From the NCBI GenBank assembly GCA_029582265.1, contig CM055827.1, positions 5,087,471 through 5,151,470 of the forward strand: a stretch of 64,000 bases of DNA. The letters run 5' to 3'. The position numbers were made by a program, and so were the translations under genes. Numbering within the stretch: position 1 is the stretch's first letter; the number at the start of each line of letters is the position of its first letter. Of this stretch, positions 14,001-28,200 are shown piece after piece. This DNA is from Zoroaster sp. YZ-2022 (lineage: Eukaryota > Echinodermata > Asteroidea > Forcipulatida > Zoroasteridae). The notes under the pieces were generated by a model. That model made no database searches. It was not told where the DNA came from and saw only the letters and a list, made by a program, of their open reading frames with translations.

Positions 14001-16168
14001 GGAGTATCAGTTTCAAGTGATGGCATTGGATGAAGGAGGTCGTCATAGCTCATATGGTCTTGTGACCGTCAACACGACCTTGGAGGCTGGTAAGCTGTCC
14101 ACTTTGACTTTGTTTTGTCCAGTTTTTTCACTTGTCTGTTTCATCCAAATTGTTGTTTGTTTTCTGTCCATCGGTCAGCTTGGTCGTATTTCTGAGGAGC
14201 CACGTGTGGTGTACTCACACTTTCAGAAATCACACCCCGCAAGTTTTTCTTCATATTTTGGTACCCCACAAATGAAATTCTAAAGAAAAGGGATACACTT
14301 GAGGACATTGGTGTACTTCAGAAGTCCTTTGGGTTGGAACGTCCGTAGTGGAATTGTTGAAATGTTTACAGAGGAGGTCAGTTTGTAGTTGAAAACAAAA
14401 ATTAAAAACTTCAGACATGGATGAAATTAGTTCCAACTACAGTCCATGTATGTCATTGTAGAATAAAAACTTGTTTTATTTTGCTTATCATATTTTTTTC
14501 GGTACTTTTTTTACGTTGAAAACAGCTCCAAGTTCCCCCCCAAGGTCTCTGACGCTAGTTCAAGTGGAGAATTCATCGACTGCGATGACCTTGAATTGGC
14601 AACCACCAAAAAATCCCAACGGACAAATTATGGGTAAGTTACTCCCGGATCTGGTGCTAACAAAAGAGTGTATGAATGCTAGGGGTATTGCTAAGTTCTT
14701 TTGGGTACACCATGTATTAATCTCTACTTGGAAGGAGACTGATGACAGTTTCTGATGACGGTTAGAGCAGACTAGCTGAAACATTGAGAACAAACCAACC
14801 GGCTCTTCTCAGAGCCATCGCTTCTTCCAAGAAGAGATTAATATACTACTCAAAACAATTTAGGGAACACCGCATTTTTAACATCAAATAGGTTTGAAAT
14901 GTTCCATGAACTGGGATTTTCATTTGCAACCCCCTCTCTCTTTCAGTAGTCATGTCATGAAATGTGTAATCACTACATGCATCCTTTATCATCTGTTTCA
15001 TTGTGCAGTTGTTTCTCATCAATTCTGTGAAACATTGTGTTTATCTGAAATAAATGATCTTGCTTTAACTGAGATTATTCCGGTGTTCCCAAAATTGTTT
15101 TGAGTAGTATACATAGTGTACCCGAAAGAACTCAACAATATCTATCTCCACCATGCAAAGCCTCAAACCCTGTATTAATGCTAGGGGTGCAAGTATAGGA
15201 TTTGTTAGAGAGAGAGACCATTAACATCGATGGAAAAGATTAGTTTTGTGGGAAACACCATGTGTAATAATCTCCTCTTGGAGACGGCAGAAGCATACTG
15301 TTTGAAACATTGAGAAATAGCCTCACGACCGGTATCTTTTCAGAACCACACCACTTCTTCCAAGAAGATATTCTGATACATGGTGGTTCTCACCGTGGAA
15401 AGCTTTAAATCTCATTTGATTTTGATGGGATTAACACTGTGAATCAGGGAGCGGAAGTAAGCCAGGAATCACATCCCATAATGCCAAACCTGGGAAGCTG
15501 CAGTCACGCAGCCAGGATGCAGTTTTGTTTGTATTTGTCAAATCATCAAATCAAGCCTGTGATTTCTCAGGATTTTTCCCTGCTTTCAGAATTTTTTTTA
15601 CGAATCTCCCTTTGCCTCACATTTTCTTGAAAGAAGAGAAGTAGCCACCAAGGAAAGAAAGAAGTAGCCTGTATTGTGTACAAACCTCTAGTTTCTTGTT
15701 TGTGGGGATGTGGAGAGTCTGTAAAATCCTCAAAAATTAAACATCAAGGAGGTTCAGGGGGCTTTGTCCTCTAGACCAAAACAGAGCAATTAAGAGTGAA
15801 CTTAAGCCAAAACCTGGGACTCGAACCCAGATTATAAATGCCTCTCTGCTTTGTAGGATACACAATCTACTACTCAACGACCAATTCTGCCGACGAGTCT
15901 GACTGGGTCATAGATTACATCATGGGGGAGGATCTCACCAAAACCATCCACCAGCTCACGTCTGACACGCTGTACCACTTCAAGATCCGCGCCCACACCA
16001 GCAAAGGCGAGGGCCCCGTGTCGGACGTCGTATCTGCGACCACACCATCAGGTAATGTGTGGCATTCAGTGTTAACCTACATAAGTAATCTTTTCGGTTA
16101 TTTATGTTACCTGTATGCAGTTTTGCCAGTCTGTATTAAACTAAGACTAATCCTTTGAGATCTATCAC

Positions 16169-16202
<34 letters not shown>

Positions 16203-19200
16203 CTTCTTTTTTTCTCACCAACCCTGTTAATTTCCTTTTTGAAAGGAAAACAGATACTCTAAAATTAGATATTTTACAAATAAAATTGTCTGAAGATTGG
16301 TTTAGTAGTAATGAAGTGCCCAAATGAATTTATGCTGTGACCCGCAATGTATTTATTTTAGCGTTTATTTACGGTTAAATCACGCTTGTTCAATGTGCCA
16401 TCTAAATATACCTCTCTTCCTTTGCTCAAGTACAATAGCAATGTTCTGATTAAAAAGAAGAAAAAAATATCAGAAATTATTGAATAAATAACAAATAAAT
16501 TTGGGCGATACATCTATAAAGATGATGTTGAAGTTATTATCTTAATTTTTAGAATCACAACATAGATATTAAGCCTTAAACATGGTTTATGATACAGGCT
16601 AACAATAGTTTTCTTCTACAAACCACCCCCCCCCCCCAAATTTTTTTTTTTTTTTTAAATTAAATAAATAAATAAATAAGTAAATAATAATAATAAATAA
16701 ATAATAAATAATAATTTAGAGCCTCATCTTGTGAAATGAATGTGAAATCACTGCTTTAAATCATCAGTCAATAAATGATGTAAATCTTAAATCATCGACT
16801 TCATCAATCAATATATTAAATCATGAATCGATGACATTCTGTGAGTGGTTGTAAAGATATTTTTGAAATATTTATTGATGTCGCTACTCGTACATTAATT
16901 TGTCCGTTATAAGCGTTTTTCCTCATTTAAATAATGTATCGATATTTGACACAACCATCATTATGGGAAAAACTTACCTTGTTGAAATGAAAATTAATTA
17001 ATTTTATTTTATCTATTTTTTTTCCCCAGAGGGTAAAAAAAAAAAACTTTTAGGCCAAAAAAGTCCGGTTTCTGGTCATAAGTCTGCTTTAAAATTGGTG
17101 AGGTGATGTTTTGTTTTTTTTGGTTTTTTTGCCAACCAGTGAAAAACATGATACATGTATATGCAGTCATTGGAACCAGACTAAATTTCCCATACCTAAA
17201 CTATGGTGGCTAAGAGAGGCCTCACAAATCAGGCAAATGTTCGTACCCCTATGTGAAAAAGTTGGACACCGTTTCATATTTGAAATTGGACATCGTTTCA
17301 TAGCCAAAAAAAAAGAATATTAAAAATGCCGACACGGGGCTCTGAGGCGACATACATGGTGACTAGAAGCTGCAGACTCTTGTTTTGGTCTTTTCATTTC
17401 GTAGGCAATATAATATTAATGAACAATTATTTGTTTGTTTGATTTTACATGAGCACTTGTTACGTTTATCCATCCGCATTCTGGTCGTTTGTCGAGTTAA
17501 TTTTGTGGCTTGTTTTCTTTCATTCAAGTAGTTTAATTTCATGAACGTTGTTTATTTCCTTGTGTTTCATCCAATCATCCCAACACATACCACCATACTG
17601 CGTGCACTTCTTCTGTTCTGCTATATAGCTATCGTCATCCCTCCAGTTGGCCCACTGCCAGGTAAGGGGGAGAACGGGTTTCATCTTCATATTTTTGTCG
17701 TAGAGGCAGTGTAAATATAACCTTTGATAATCTCAAATAGTATAAGTCATCACTGTTTTACTAAAAACATCTTAGTGTCGACTGTTGTGGGGCGGGGGGG
17801 GGGGAACGCCCACCTTGTGGGCCCATAAAAACTTTAAAAACTATAAAATAAACATCTCAGAAGCACACCTTGGTTTTCAAATGTAAAACTTTAACAACAA
17901 ATTATAAATATCTAAAAACAGAAAAAAGCCGCAAATTGGCTTAAATTGTTCAAACATAATGTTCTCAAAATCAATCAGTTTATTTATCAGGCATGATGTT
18001 CTTCCTACTTTTGTAGGAAATCCTACCTTTTGATTTTGAAAATCTTACCATGAAACTGGGTACCGAGTAACTTCAGACCATGAAAACTTGCCTTGTGTAT
18101 CATTTTATTGTAAATACCAAGATAAAAAACAGTTTCCTTGCTGTACATGGCTATAGAGGTAAACTGCTATAGGCTAGTACATGTATATGCCTAACGATAA
18201 TGGCAAACATTTTTCCTACCTTTTCATTTTCTCACAATATCATCCCTGATTTATATTTAATCCATTGTTTAGTAGTGGAGAGGGGATTGGTTAGAATGGG
18301 GTTAGGAGTTAGACTACACTTTCATAAAGGCCTGCATTTAAGCATTTTGTATTTTTGTTTCAAAAGAATGAAGTTGAAGATATTATGCCAGAAATACTGA
18401 TGCTAATGTAAAAATGGGAATAAATCTGGTATTGCTTTGTGCTTATAATTTCCAAACAAGTTTTCCACAAAAACCACAATGACATTAAAGTTCAGGAATA
18501 TTTTTTACAAACTTTTGTTTCGGGAAGTGAAAATCTTAAAAACCTTAAACAACGATCTGACGTCATGTTATTTTTTTCGTACCTTTTTATATTTGCTGTG
18601 ATTGCTTAGCTGCGGAATTACCAAACCCCACCGCTGACATCAATAAAGGTGCTCAAATTTCCTTCCCTAAAAACCTGATTTCAGCATGTCCTATCTGTTT
18701 ACTTTTTCCAAACTTTGTTTTAAAAAAGTTTGTTGTGCACGGTTATCGACATATTTCATATGTGAAACTTCTCCCTTTTCCATTTTCATTCTGATTTCCA
18801 TTCCTGAAACAAAACTTCCCATATTGTTTGTGATTCAGTTGGTTGTTCTTCATTAATTACTTGCCAAATGTGTTGTTGTGATTCCTCATACGTTATTTCC
18901 ATTTAGTTTGTTCAAATTGCCAGACATCATCGTCTTCTTTTTCATGTAGGTTGTTTAACCCTCCTACTACTACAAGGGTCAAAATCGGTCAAAATGTTGA
19001 TGTACTTACCAAGGTATATCTAATGCAAACTGTCAAACTGTCAAAATATCTAAACTGTCAAACCTGACTTGTAGAAGTACATTTACAGGTCAAAATGAGT
19101 CGACCGTTTTTTGACTGGTAAAAGCATTGTCTGGTATTGTTCAGGGTAGTCAAAATGACAGTAAAAACCAGTCACAAATGTCCCTGCGTGCACATTTGGG

Positions 19201-22200
19201 TCAACAGTCAAAACAGGCAGTTGACTGATTTTGACCACTGCCTGTTTTGTCAACAGTCAAAACAGGCAGTTGACTGGTTTTGACCACTATAGCTACTTGC
19301 CACTACTTGCTAGAGTAGGAGGGTTAATGTAATTTTTTCCAGAAAATTCTCTAAACTAAACTGTTGGTATATATGCATAGTCCAGTGTCTTTCTCTTTTT
19401 AACCAAAAGCTTGGTTTGAAGAAAGTTTAAACTATACAGGTAGATGTACATTGTAGGAATCAAGTAGTTTTGTGAAGTCTGTTATTAGATGTTAAAAACA
19501 GCAGCCATTTTGATAGTCCAATTCATAATCAATGAATCAATAGTCCAGGGGCCAAATTCCCAGAGGTGCTAAGCAGATCAGTTTGCTTAGCAAGTATTTT
19601 CGCCAAACGTTAAAAAACAGACTACCAGCCAATGTACAATAACTTTATGTGAAGGTTATGCTGGTAACCAAATACTTCTGGTAAGCAATTTGTTTTGCTC
19701 AGCAAGTCTTTGTAATTGGACACCGACAATGACATCACAAACACTGCATCTGCCATTACAGCGTACACATAGAGGTCAATCCAATGTTAAAAATAATTGC
19801 GATGCGATTCAACCAAAAAAACAATGCGATTCAACCAAAATGGCTGCTAATTACATGACTTGTTAACAACATATTTAGTATATAAAGAGAGATGCAACAG
19901 CTGGGTATTTTGGACCAAACATGGCTTTTAATTCCGTATCCACTTGAAACGATTGTGTTCCCATTTTCCTTGTACTCTAGCGTTAAATGTTCATGTTTGG
20001 CCCATGATTTGGTTCCCCTCATGGCCCAAGATTTGGTTTCCCTCATGTAACAACTCTCTTAATAAATAGCTCTGCTTTAGCACAGTGGGAGGACGATGTA
20101 TTCAAATGTTGACTTGTTTCCCTGGCAGCGGCGACATCAGCCCCTCCACTAGCCACGGCTGATGGGATGGGGTTCCCATGGTGGCTTTGGCTCCTCATCA
20201 TCCTCGCCATCCTCTTCATCATCATCATCGCTGTCCTCCTCCTGCTCTGCTTCATGTGCGGCTGCTGTGCTTGCTGTGCCAGGTGCTGTCCCTGCTGTGC
20301 TTCCTTCTTCGATGACATCTGCGGCTGTTGTGCTCCGATTTGTGGGCCGATTGCTGCCTGCTTTGTTGGGTGCTGTCCATGCTGCTGTGAGGATGAAGAT
20401 GCTTGCGCCAAGTGTTGGCTTAAGTTCTGCTGTGGGGCATCGGCCTGTGTGTGCTGTGGTGAGGCTTATCGGGAGAGAAAGAAAGCCAAGGGATCAGCGT
20501 AAGTTATACTTAGTGTTATTTTTACTATTTGGAAAACAAAATCAAGGATTCCTCAAAATCACCTATGACAGAAACATATACCCACATATATGATTGACAC
20601 CACACTTATAAACAACTCTTCACTTGTTATTAAACAGCAACCTAGTTGGTTACCATGCCGTGTCACAAAACGGCAAAGCGGTGGGAAGCACCCCAGCCCC
20701 ACCCGACCTCTGGATCAACCACGAAGGGGTCGAGTTGAAGAAGATCGACGGCAAGAAAGCGGGGATGACTGTCTCTCCGATCAACGCCAAGACGAGTGAG
20801 CGAGAAATGCTGAACCAGGGAGGAGGCGTAGATCAGCAGAGAGGTATGCAGATTCAGTCTTTCAATAGGATCCCCTTCAGTGCAGTCATTTCAGTGTTTT
20901 TTAGCTCCAGATGTCATTCAAGTTTAGAACTGTCAACATTTGAAGCCAACATAATATACCATTACAAAACCACGGATGGATACTGATAGATTCAGCAGTA
21001 GTGTTAGGGGTTTTCAAAATTATTCTCTGTAAAATAGTTGAAGGTTTTGAATTATGAGTATAACTTTCTGGTTTATATTCCACCTTGCTCCATTCTCATC
21101 TGTTGATCGCATCCATTGGCGGATCCAGGGGGTGGGGGCTAAGGGGGCTGTAGCCCCCCCCCTAAAATCGTTAAGGAAGAGAAAAGAGAGAGGGGGAGGA
21201 GGAGGAGGGAGTGGAGGAGGAGGGAGAGGAGGAGGGAGGGGAGGAGGAGGGAGGGGAGGTGGAGGGAGGGGAGGAGGAGGGAGGGAGGAGGGAGGGGAGG
21301 GAGGGAGGGGAGGGAGGAGGAGGAGGGAGGGAGGAGGAGGGAGGGAGGGAGGAGGAGGAGGAGAGGAGAGGAGAACAGAACAGAACAGAACGCACTCCCA
21401 TTCCCACAGTGTGCGGGATAAACATAAGGAGGTGACCTACTTAGTACTGTACTAACCTTTGCGCATAGGAAGTGGCGACACCCTTTGTAGTACTGAAAAA
21501 TAATTTGATTCTCAGCCCCCCCTAAAAAATGTTCTGGATCCGCCCATGGCATCTCTAACCCTTCTCAAAGATAATTCTCAAAAAAACATTCTCAAAGATA
21601 ATTGCTACCCTTGTCAAAACCTTTTCAAGATGGCAGCCCCCAGAAAACCCACAAACACTTGAACCAACGTTTGTCATTAGAGGTGTCCCATCCGTCTGTT
21701 CTGAACAACATCTGACACACATTTACATATTTTTGATTTTGAATTTTTTTTCAGACAATGTTCAGGAGACGTCTTTCACCCAATCGTCTGTGCAGAACCA
21801 ACAAGGTAAGCTTTCTGATGTGAATCTCACAGTGAGTTTATTGTATCTTAGTTTGTGGCTATAAGAACTGAGAAAAATGTGGCATTTTAAACATGGCTGA
21901 ATAAACGTGGTGAATTATATTGAATGGTGTCATTACAGCATTGTTCTGTAAACCACTGTATGATAATCATGTATTTGGTCATCTCCAGTCAAATAAAAGT
22001 TGTAATTATTATTTTTTGTTTGCAGAATTTGTTTTTGTGAATTTTATTTTCCACAGGTTAATAACTTGACTTATTGAATAACTCACAGTTCCTTGACATG
22101 ACTTTCGTTTTGATCAAAAATTGAATTTGTTTACGTAATTTGAAACAGAGCGGCATAATGAGTCAGGAGGGTTGGCCAACAGTCGGGCATCAACACTGAC

Positions 22201-25200
22201 TACTGCCAGCACTTTACGACGAGGTCTAAAAGGTGAGACACGAACTGGTTGCCCCGGATACGGCTGGCAATGCTTTAAAAGGCTTCTGAGTAAACTCCCT
22301 TTAGGCATTGAAATCAGACAGGTGTAGTGCTGGCAGTAGTGTTCCCGATTTAACCGTAGTAGGCCTGGCAGATAAAAATGTTTAGTGAGATCACTCTCTT
22401 GTGTCACTCTTGGTAGAAAATTAAATATAAGAGTAGATGCTATCTACTAGGCAGGCGCCTGTGCTACACTTAACCATTGACATTTTTTTGTATTAATAAT
22501 GATTATTTTCAACAGTGATTCTTACTTGAGGCTTATCTGGAACTGCAGGACGGCGTGTGACCATTTAAGTGTGACCGTTAACCGATTCTTAAATTTCTTT
22601 ATAGTTAATCACAAGACGGATGCACGTTTCTTTATTTTTCAGATTTAGGCACATTTTCTTGTGTTATCCTCATTTGGTAAATTAGATTTTTTTTAAAAAG
22701 CCTCATTATTATGGAACGGACATTTTGTTTTTCTTATGTTTGCATCTGTGGGAAACAGAATGAGACTCATGTTCAAAATAGACTGGTGCCTTTTCTATTT
22801 GTGATTGTGTTAATGATAATTGTTTCAAACGGGAGTCAGGGACTCGGACCAATTTATGGCCACAGTGTGTAAAGGGTCTATTGAACGTTGACATGTTGAA
22901 CTTTGACCTTTGTTCTGTGTTCATCATCACAATGATGCGGTTAATAGCAATGGTTCGCAACATGGATGGTTCCAACAGGGGAATGCCAACTGCATTGCGC
23001 ATTTGAGGAACTGTGCAATTTGAAAACGATTTCCAGCTGATGATCTCCTAAACAATGACATAGCCTGACACTTCTCATTTATCAGTGGTCAATGCTCCAT
23101 TGGAGTTTGGAAGGAGATACAGATCCCTGACCAGGTTATGCGTGGTGATGACAATCAACTCTGATGTAAATTATGGGATTTAGGGTTGGTTTTTTTTTGG
23201 GGGGGGGGGTGGGGGGTGGGGGGTGGGGGAATCAAACTCTTTCTTCTTTCAGCAACTTTTTAAATTGTTGATACCATTGATCAAGGATCACAATATCAGA
23301 CTTAACCTCACGTTTTTTTCTTCCTCAGTTTGTACAATTTGCTCGTGGATTCCTATAACTAATGCACATTGTTTATTCAGATTATCAATGACCTAATGAA
23401 TAATTTCTGGACCACATTTGAGAAGGTATTGTATGGACTGAGATATCTTGTATTTGCACGCTGTGATCGTCGATATAATCGTTCATGATTAAGTTACTTT
23501 TTTTTTTAAATGTTATATCGTCCTGTGAACTAATGCACAAATTATAGTGATTTAATTATTGATTGTTTTGCTTTGGCGTCAATTTACATGGCTCAACTTT
23601 CAGTCCTCACAATCTCGATCAAAGTCAATTTTATTCAACCATACTTGATGAAGATCAAGAAATAGTTACAGAAACTGACCTTAATAATGCACGTACAGTC
23701 ATTTCAACCCTCTAGTTTTCAAAACAATATGTCATAAAACTAACAAGGGAAACATTTCATCATAATAGGTGCTCACGTTTCTGAGAAAGCGATGAAAGAC
23801 TGTTAATTTTTTAAAATGTTTTTATGTTTTACAGAAAGTTACTGTTCGTCAACTTTTTGTACATTCGACATAAGAATTCCTGTTTTATCTAGGATGAAAG
23901 CACTTCAGATGAAATCATTTCTGAAGATGATTGATACTTGAACCAACTTTATACCAAGAAAGTTTAGATAATAATACGGTTTTTTTCATATATATAATCT
24001 GGTAACTACCAATGCTGCACCATTCCTTTAACCCTAACCACCCCAGACCATTCAAACTTCCAACAGCCTGGCTTAATCAGGCCTGTGAAATCTCTGCGTT
24101 TTAGCGGATTTCCGCTTTTTTCATTTCCTCTCCCGATTTTAATTTCCGCTTTTTTTAAAATCCGCCCGAAAAAAAAATTCCGTTTTTTATTTTGTTGTAA
24201 ATTGCGCATTGCGTGTAATTATTGTTTCACGCGGATCTCGATCTCGATCGGCGATCCGTGCGTTGGTTCCCACACCAGATACCGCCTGTTGGATATAGAG
24301 CGCACGAACCAGCGGTATGGCTGATCGTCACACCATATTTCGGCTGTGTCCTACTTCGTTGGCTATGGCTGGAAAGTGTGCCTACGGAAGCCAATAGCTA
24401 GCCGCTGCGGTCAATTCCCATAGACTTGCATGTTATTTCCGGCCGTAGCCAAGGAATTATATGGCCTAACAACACGCGCGACACACCACAACAACCACCA
24501 TTTTGTATTCTACGTCCATGTGTGTGCACTACGTGACACGTGCATGATTACTACTAATACTACTTAGTACTCACGATGTTCTCCATTGACACCGGGTCTT
24601 TTTTAGGTTCTCCTCTTTTTTCCTCTTTTTTTTATCAAACCCCACTCACAGGCCTGCTTAATAGATTTTGATGGACTCAGTATCATATAGCCCAGACAGG
24701 GATACTTTACATGGAGCCGGGTGTCCCAATTCCAGCTAAGTCCAACAGTTGGGTGGTAATGTTACTGCATGGTGTTGGAAGGTTTTTAGCCAAAATAGCT
24801 AGGGGGGTTAGGGTTAATACGTTTCTCAACCTCAAATCATTAACTTGAAACATTCATTTTTTTAAAATTTGTTTTCACTCAAATAAAAGCACTTCAAATT
24901 GAATTATTGATCAGGATTATTGGTATCTTAATCATCTTCACATCAACATCAGATAATAATTTCAGTAATATTGTGATTGGGTAAATACCAAAAGTATCCG
25001 CAACACTTTAATAACCAACTGTAAGTGTCTGCAGCACTCAAAGTATCTCATATATAGCACTAAGCTGTTTAGGTTTAGTCCAAAACAAAAACAAATTATT
25101 ATTTCATTCCATCAAGGGAAGAATATTCCAATCAGTTAGGTTGATCTATTGATGTTATACACAATGTATTGCTCTGTGTCTGCTGGCTGCTTACAAGACG

Positions 25201-28200
25201 TTTCTTTTGCCAATTTTTTATTTTCATTTTGTTGCCTTGTGTAACTTCCTGTATGCCTTCCTGCTTGTATTTTAATTTTGCATGATTTCTATTAACATTG
25301 AAACCCAAAATGTCATACATATCAACATTTAAATTATTCAAAACGTGTGTATTCATATTTTCATTTTTAATGTTTAAAAAAATATTGTTTATCATACTGT
25401 TCTTCTGAAAATTTAATAACTTTTGTTTTATAATTAATTTTTAATCTGTCTTGTGTAAAAAATAAAATGCTGAAGTTTGCTAATACAGATTTAATGAAGT
25501 CTAAGATGATAAACAACATTTCTTTTATCGGCCTTGACTGTTTTAATTTCTGTTCACAAGGAGTTACATGTGTCCATTCAATATTTGATGTTGCCTGCTC
25601 AGTATTTGTTAACTTTTATGTTTCTCAGATATTTCTCACTTTTGTAAAAAAATTGTTTTACATAATAGACTAATTATATGAAGAGCATGATGCATTATAA
25701 GAAAGTAAACCAAATATGATTGAAATATAATGACCTCTCGATTGAAAGATAGCAGTGACCCACTAAAATAGTTTGTTGAGGTTTTTTCAACAAAAACTTT
25801 TCCCAAAATGTATTTAGTTTTCACAAAATTGTTCCCAAGAAAATATTCCATTTCTAAGATATCCAGAGTATTCCTTATTGAGTTAACAAGTTAACAAAAT
25901 CAAAACATTGTTTGACAAATCCTTTATTTATTAATTGTTTTGGTTAACCCAGTTTTGAAAAATACTCCACATGAAACTAATTACAGTAGTCGTCACAGTA
26001 TTTTGCATTCACCCATTGCCCCCCCACCCACAACAAAGCATCCCCCTCCTCCTACACATATACAGCATGTTGACCCCTTGACCTCTGACCCTGCATGTCC
26101 ATGTACCATCTGTGTTCATTGTCTTGCATGCCTTGTTATCTCGGTCTAGAATCGCAACTCCATGCAAGCACTGAGGACCAGCTCCAGTCGAGCCAGAGAC
26201 AGAGTCAATACGAGACCCCAACGTTGATATCGGCTGCGTCGCACCGCTCGTCTCTGGATTCAGGTATTGTATATCATTATACCTATTCATCTAACACACT
26301 CTTCCCCACCCTGTCTATCACTGTGTTCTGACATATGCATGGGTATTTCCTACAAGTATCCCTTATCCAAATTCTAGATCTGGACGTTTCTTTTTTGAAA
26401 GTTGTGGCTGGTTGAATCACAATCACAATCACAATTTTAGATCATACAAACAAAATTCTTATCAAGGTAAATGTGACATTCATGTCTTGCCAGATTTGAA
26501 AAGTCAAGTGATTTGAGTGAAGGGTTTAAAGTGTTATTTCTAATTCAACCTAAATTGTAGGTACCATCAAGAGGTTAAAGGTCAGTTGTATGTTGACCAT
26601 GCATATTATCAGCAGGTTCGAGTTGCATACTCTCAAGCGTAGCCTGAAATTTTACAGGGAAAAGGGTGGCAAATATTTGTGGAAAAAAAGTAGCCCCGGT
26701 AAAAAAGAAATTGCCAGGAAAATATTTTGAATGAGATCACAGAACAACTACCCACCCCTTTAAAAGGTAAAAATTGGGTCAAACATTTTGGTGTGGGGCC
26801 AACATTTCGTTCCAATTCTTACAGCAAAAGAAAGTGTGGCTGCATACAATGATGGGTCTAATCACTTGTACTTCTTACTCTTAGGACTCTTACCCCACCT
26901 TAACCATTGGGGGCACATGAATCTTGACCCAGCTCCAGTCAACAACAGAAGATTTTGATTGCTGACTTATGGTTGACAAATGTCCGATCACTCTTTGACA
27001 ATGTACACGATCAGTACATAAATGCTCGAACGATCACGGTCGTAAAAAAACGAACATATCGTCAGTTGTTTCCCTGGCGTTGCTCTGACAATATTTGTGA
27101 CGACAACAGTGAGACTTAGTGAAGCAAGTATACCCTGCAGGCCAAGTTGCACATTTTCTACCAGGCTAGTCAAGTCAACATGTGGATCAACTTAGTGCAA
27201 CTTAAGTTAACAATATAGTTAGAAAACGATCTTGCCCAATCCTTAAGGGAGGAACTAACTAGCTAAAACCTGCACTAGTATCTTATTAGGTTCTAATCCT
27301 CCAGTGTTATAGCGTCATTCATTCCTAGTGTATTGAATTGACAAACTCGCTGTTATATTCGATGTTTTTTTCTTTTGTTTTAACAATCTAATGTAATTAT
27401 TAATCTTCATTTTATATCAGAAGTGAGCATTACTTGTATATATTTTTTTAAATTAATTTTTGCACGGGGAGCATTTGGTAAAATAATCACTTTTTGCATG
27501 CTTTGCAGCTTTAAAAAAAAAAAAAAAAAAAAAGGTCTCCTGACTACCAGCCATTCTGTCCATTTCACTCACTCCCCCAGATCTGCATGTACGAGGTATG
27601 GGTAACAGCGCTGTTCACTATGCTACAGTAGATGGTATGTACCCAGCAGCTGGAATATCTCATTTCATATCTTTATGTGGTACCAAAGCACCCCCTCCCC
27701 CCACAAAATTAAACAAAAAAACGGTAAAAAAAATTCAAACAAATGTTTTATTCTAGTATTTATTTCAAAAGACCACTAAGACAGCATTACTTGCTTGTCA
27801 ATATTTTATGATTAAATGGTAAAACAACCCAAAATGTTTTTTCTTTAAAAATTGTCATTTTAATCGCTTTAACAATTCTAAGCATCGATCAACGCCATCT
27901 TTTTTCCTCACCTAGTTACCAATTTGCATTTCTTGCCCATATAGCTAATATTCCTGCAGCTTATTTATTTTCTGCACAAGAAACCATTGCATTTGAAATA
28001 CATTTCTTGTTCCTGTTTAGTTGTAAACTGCCCGTAGTTATTGAAGGGTCTAAGGTATTGTAGTTAGGTTGCTTGTTTTAAACGGATGTAAGCCGTTGGA
28101 AAATTTACTCTTGAGTGACGGACTGGTCGTCATGCTGTTTTCTCTGTCTCAGAAATGCATACGGCTAGAAAGAAAAGCAACATGAGGCAATCGGGACGAC

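Noticed and set aside
20043..20411. 122-codon minus-strand frame rich in Gln and Met
   Set aside because: Antisense shadow of the transmembrane/cysteine exon; the plus strand has splice sites and family context.
21054..21552. Gly/Glu- or Ser/Pro/Leu-rich open frames
   Set aside because: Low-complexity translation of the purine tract inside a transposon.
22114..22407. 97-codon minus-strand frame
   Set aside because: Overlaps a phase-consistent plus-strand exon and has no homology that I recognise.
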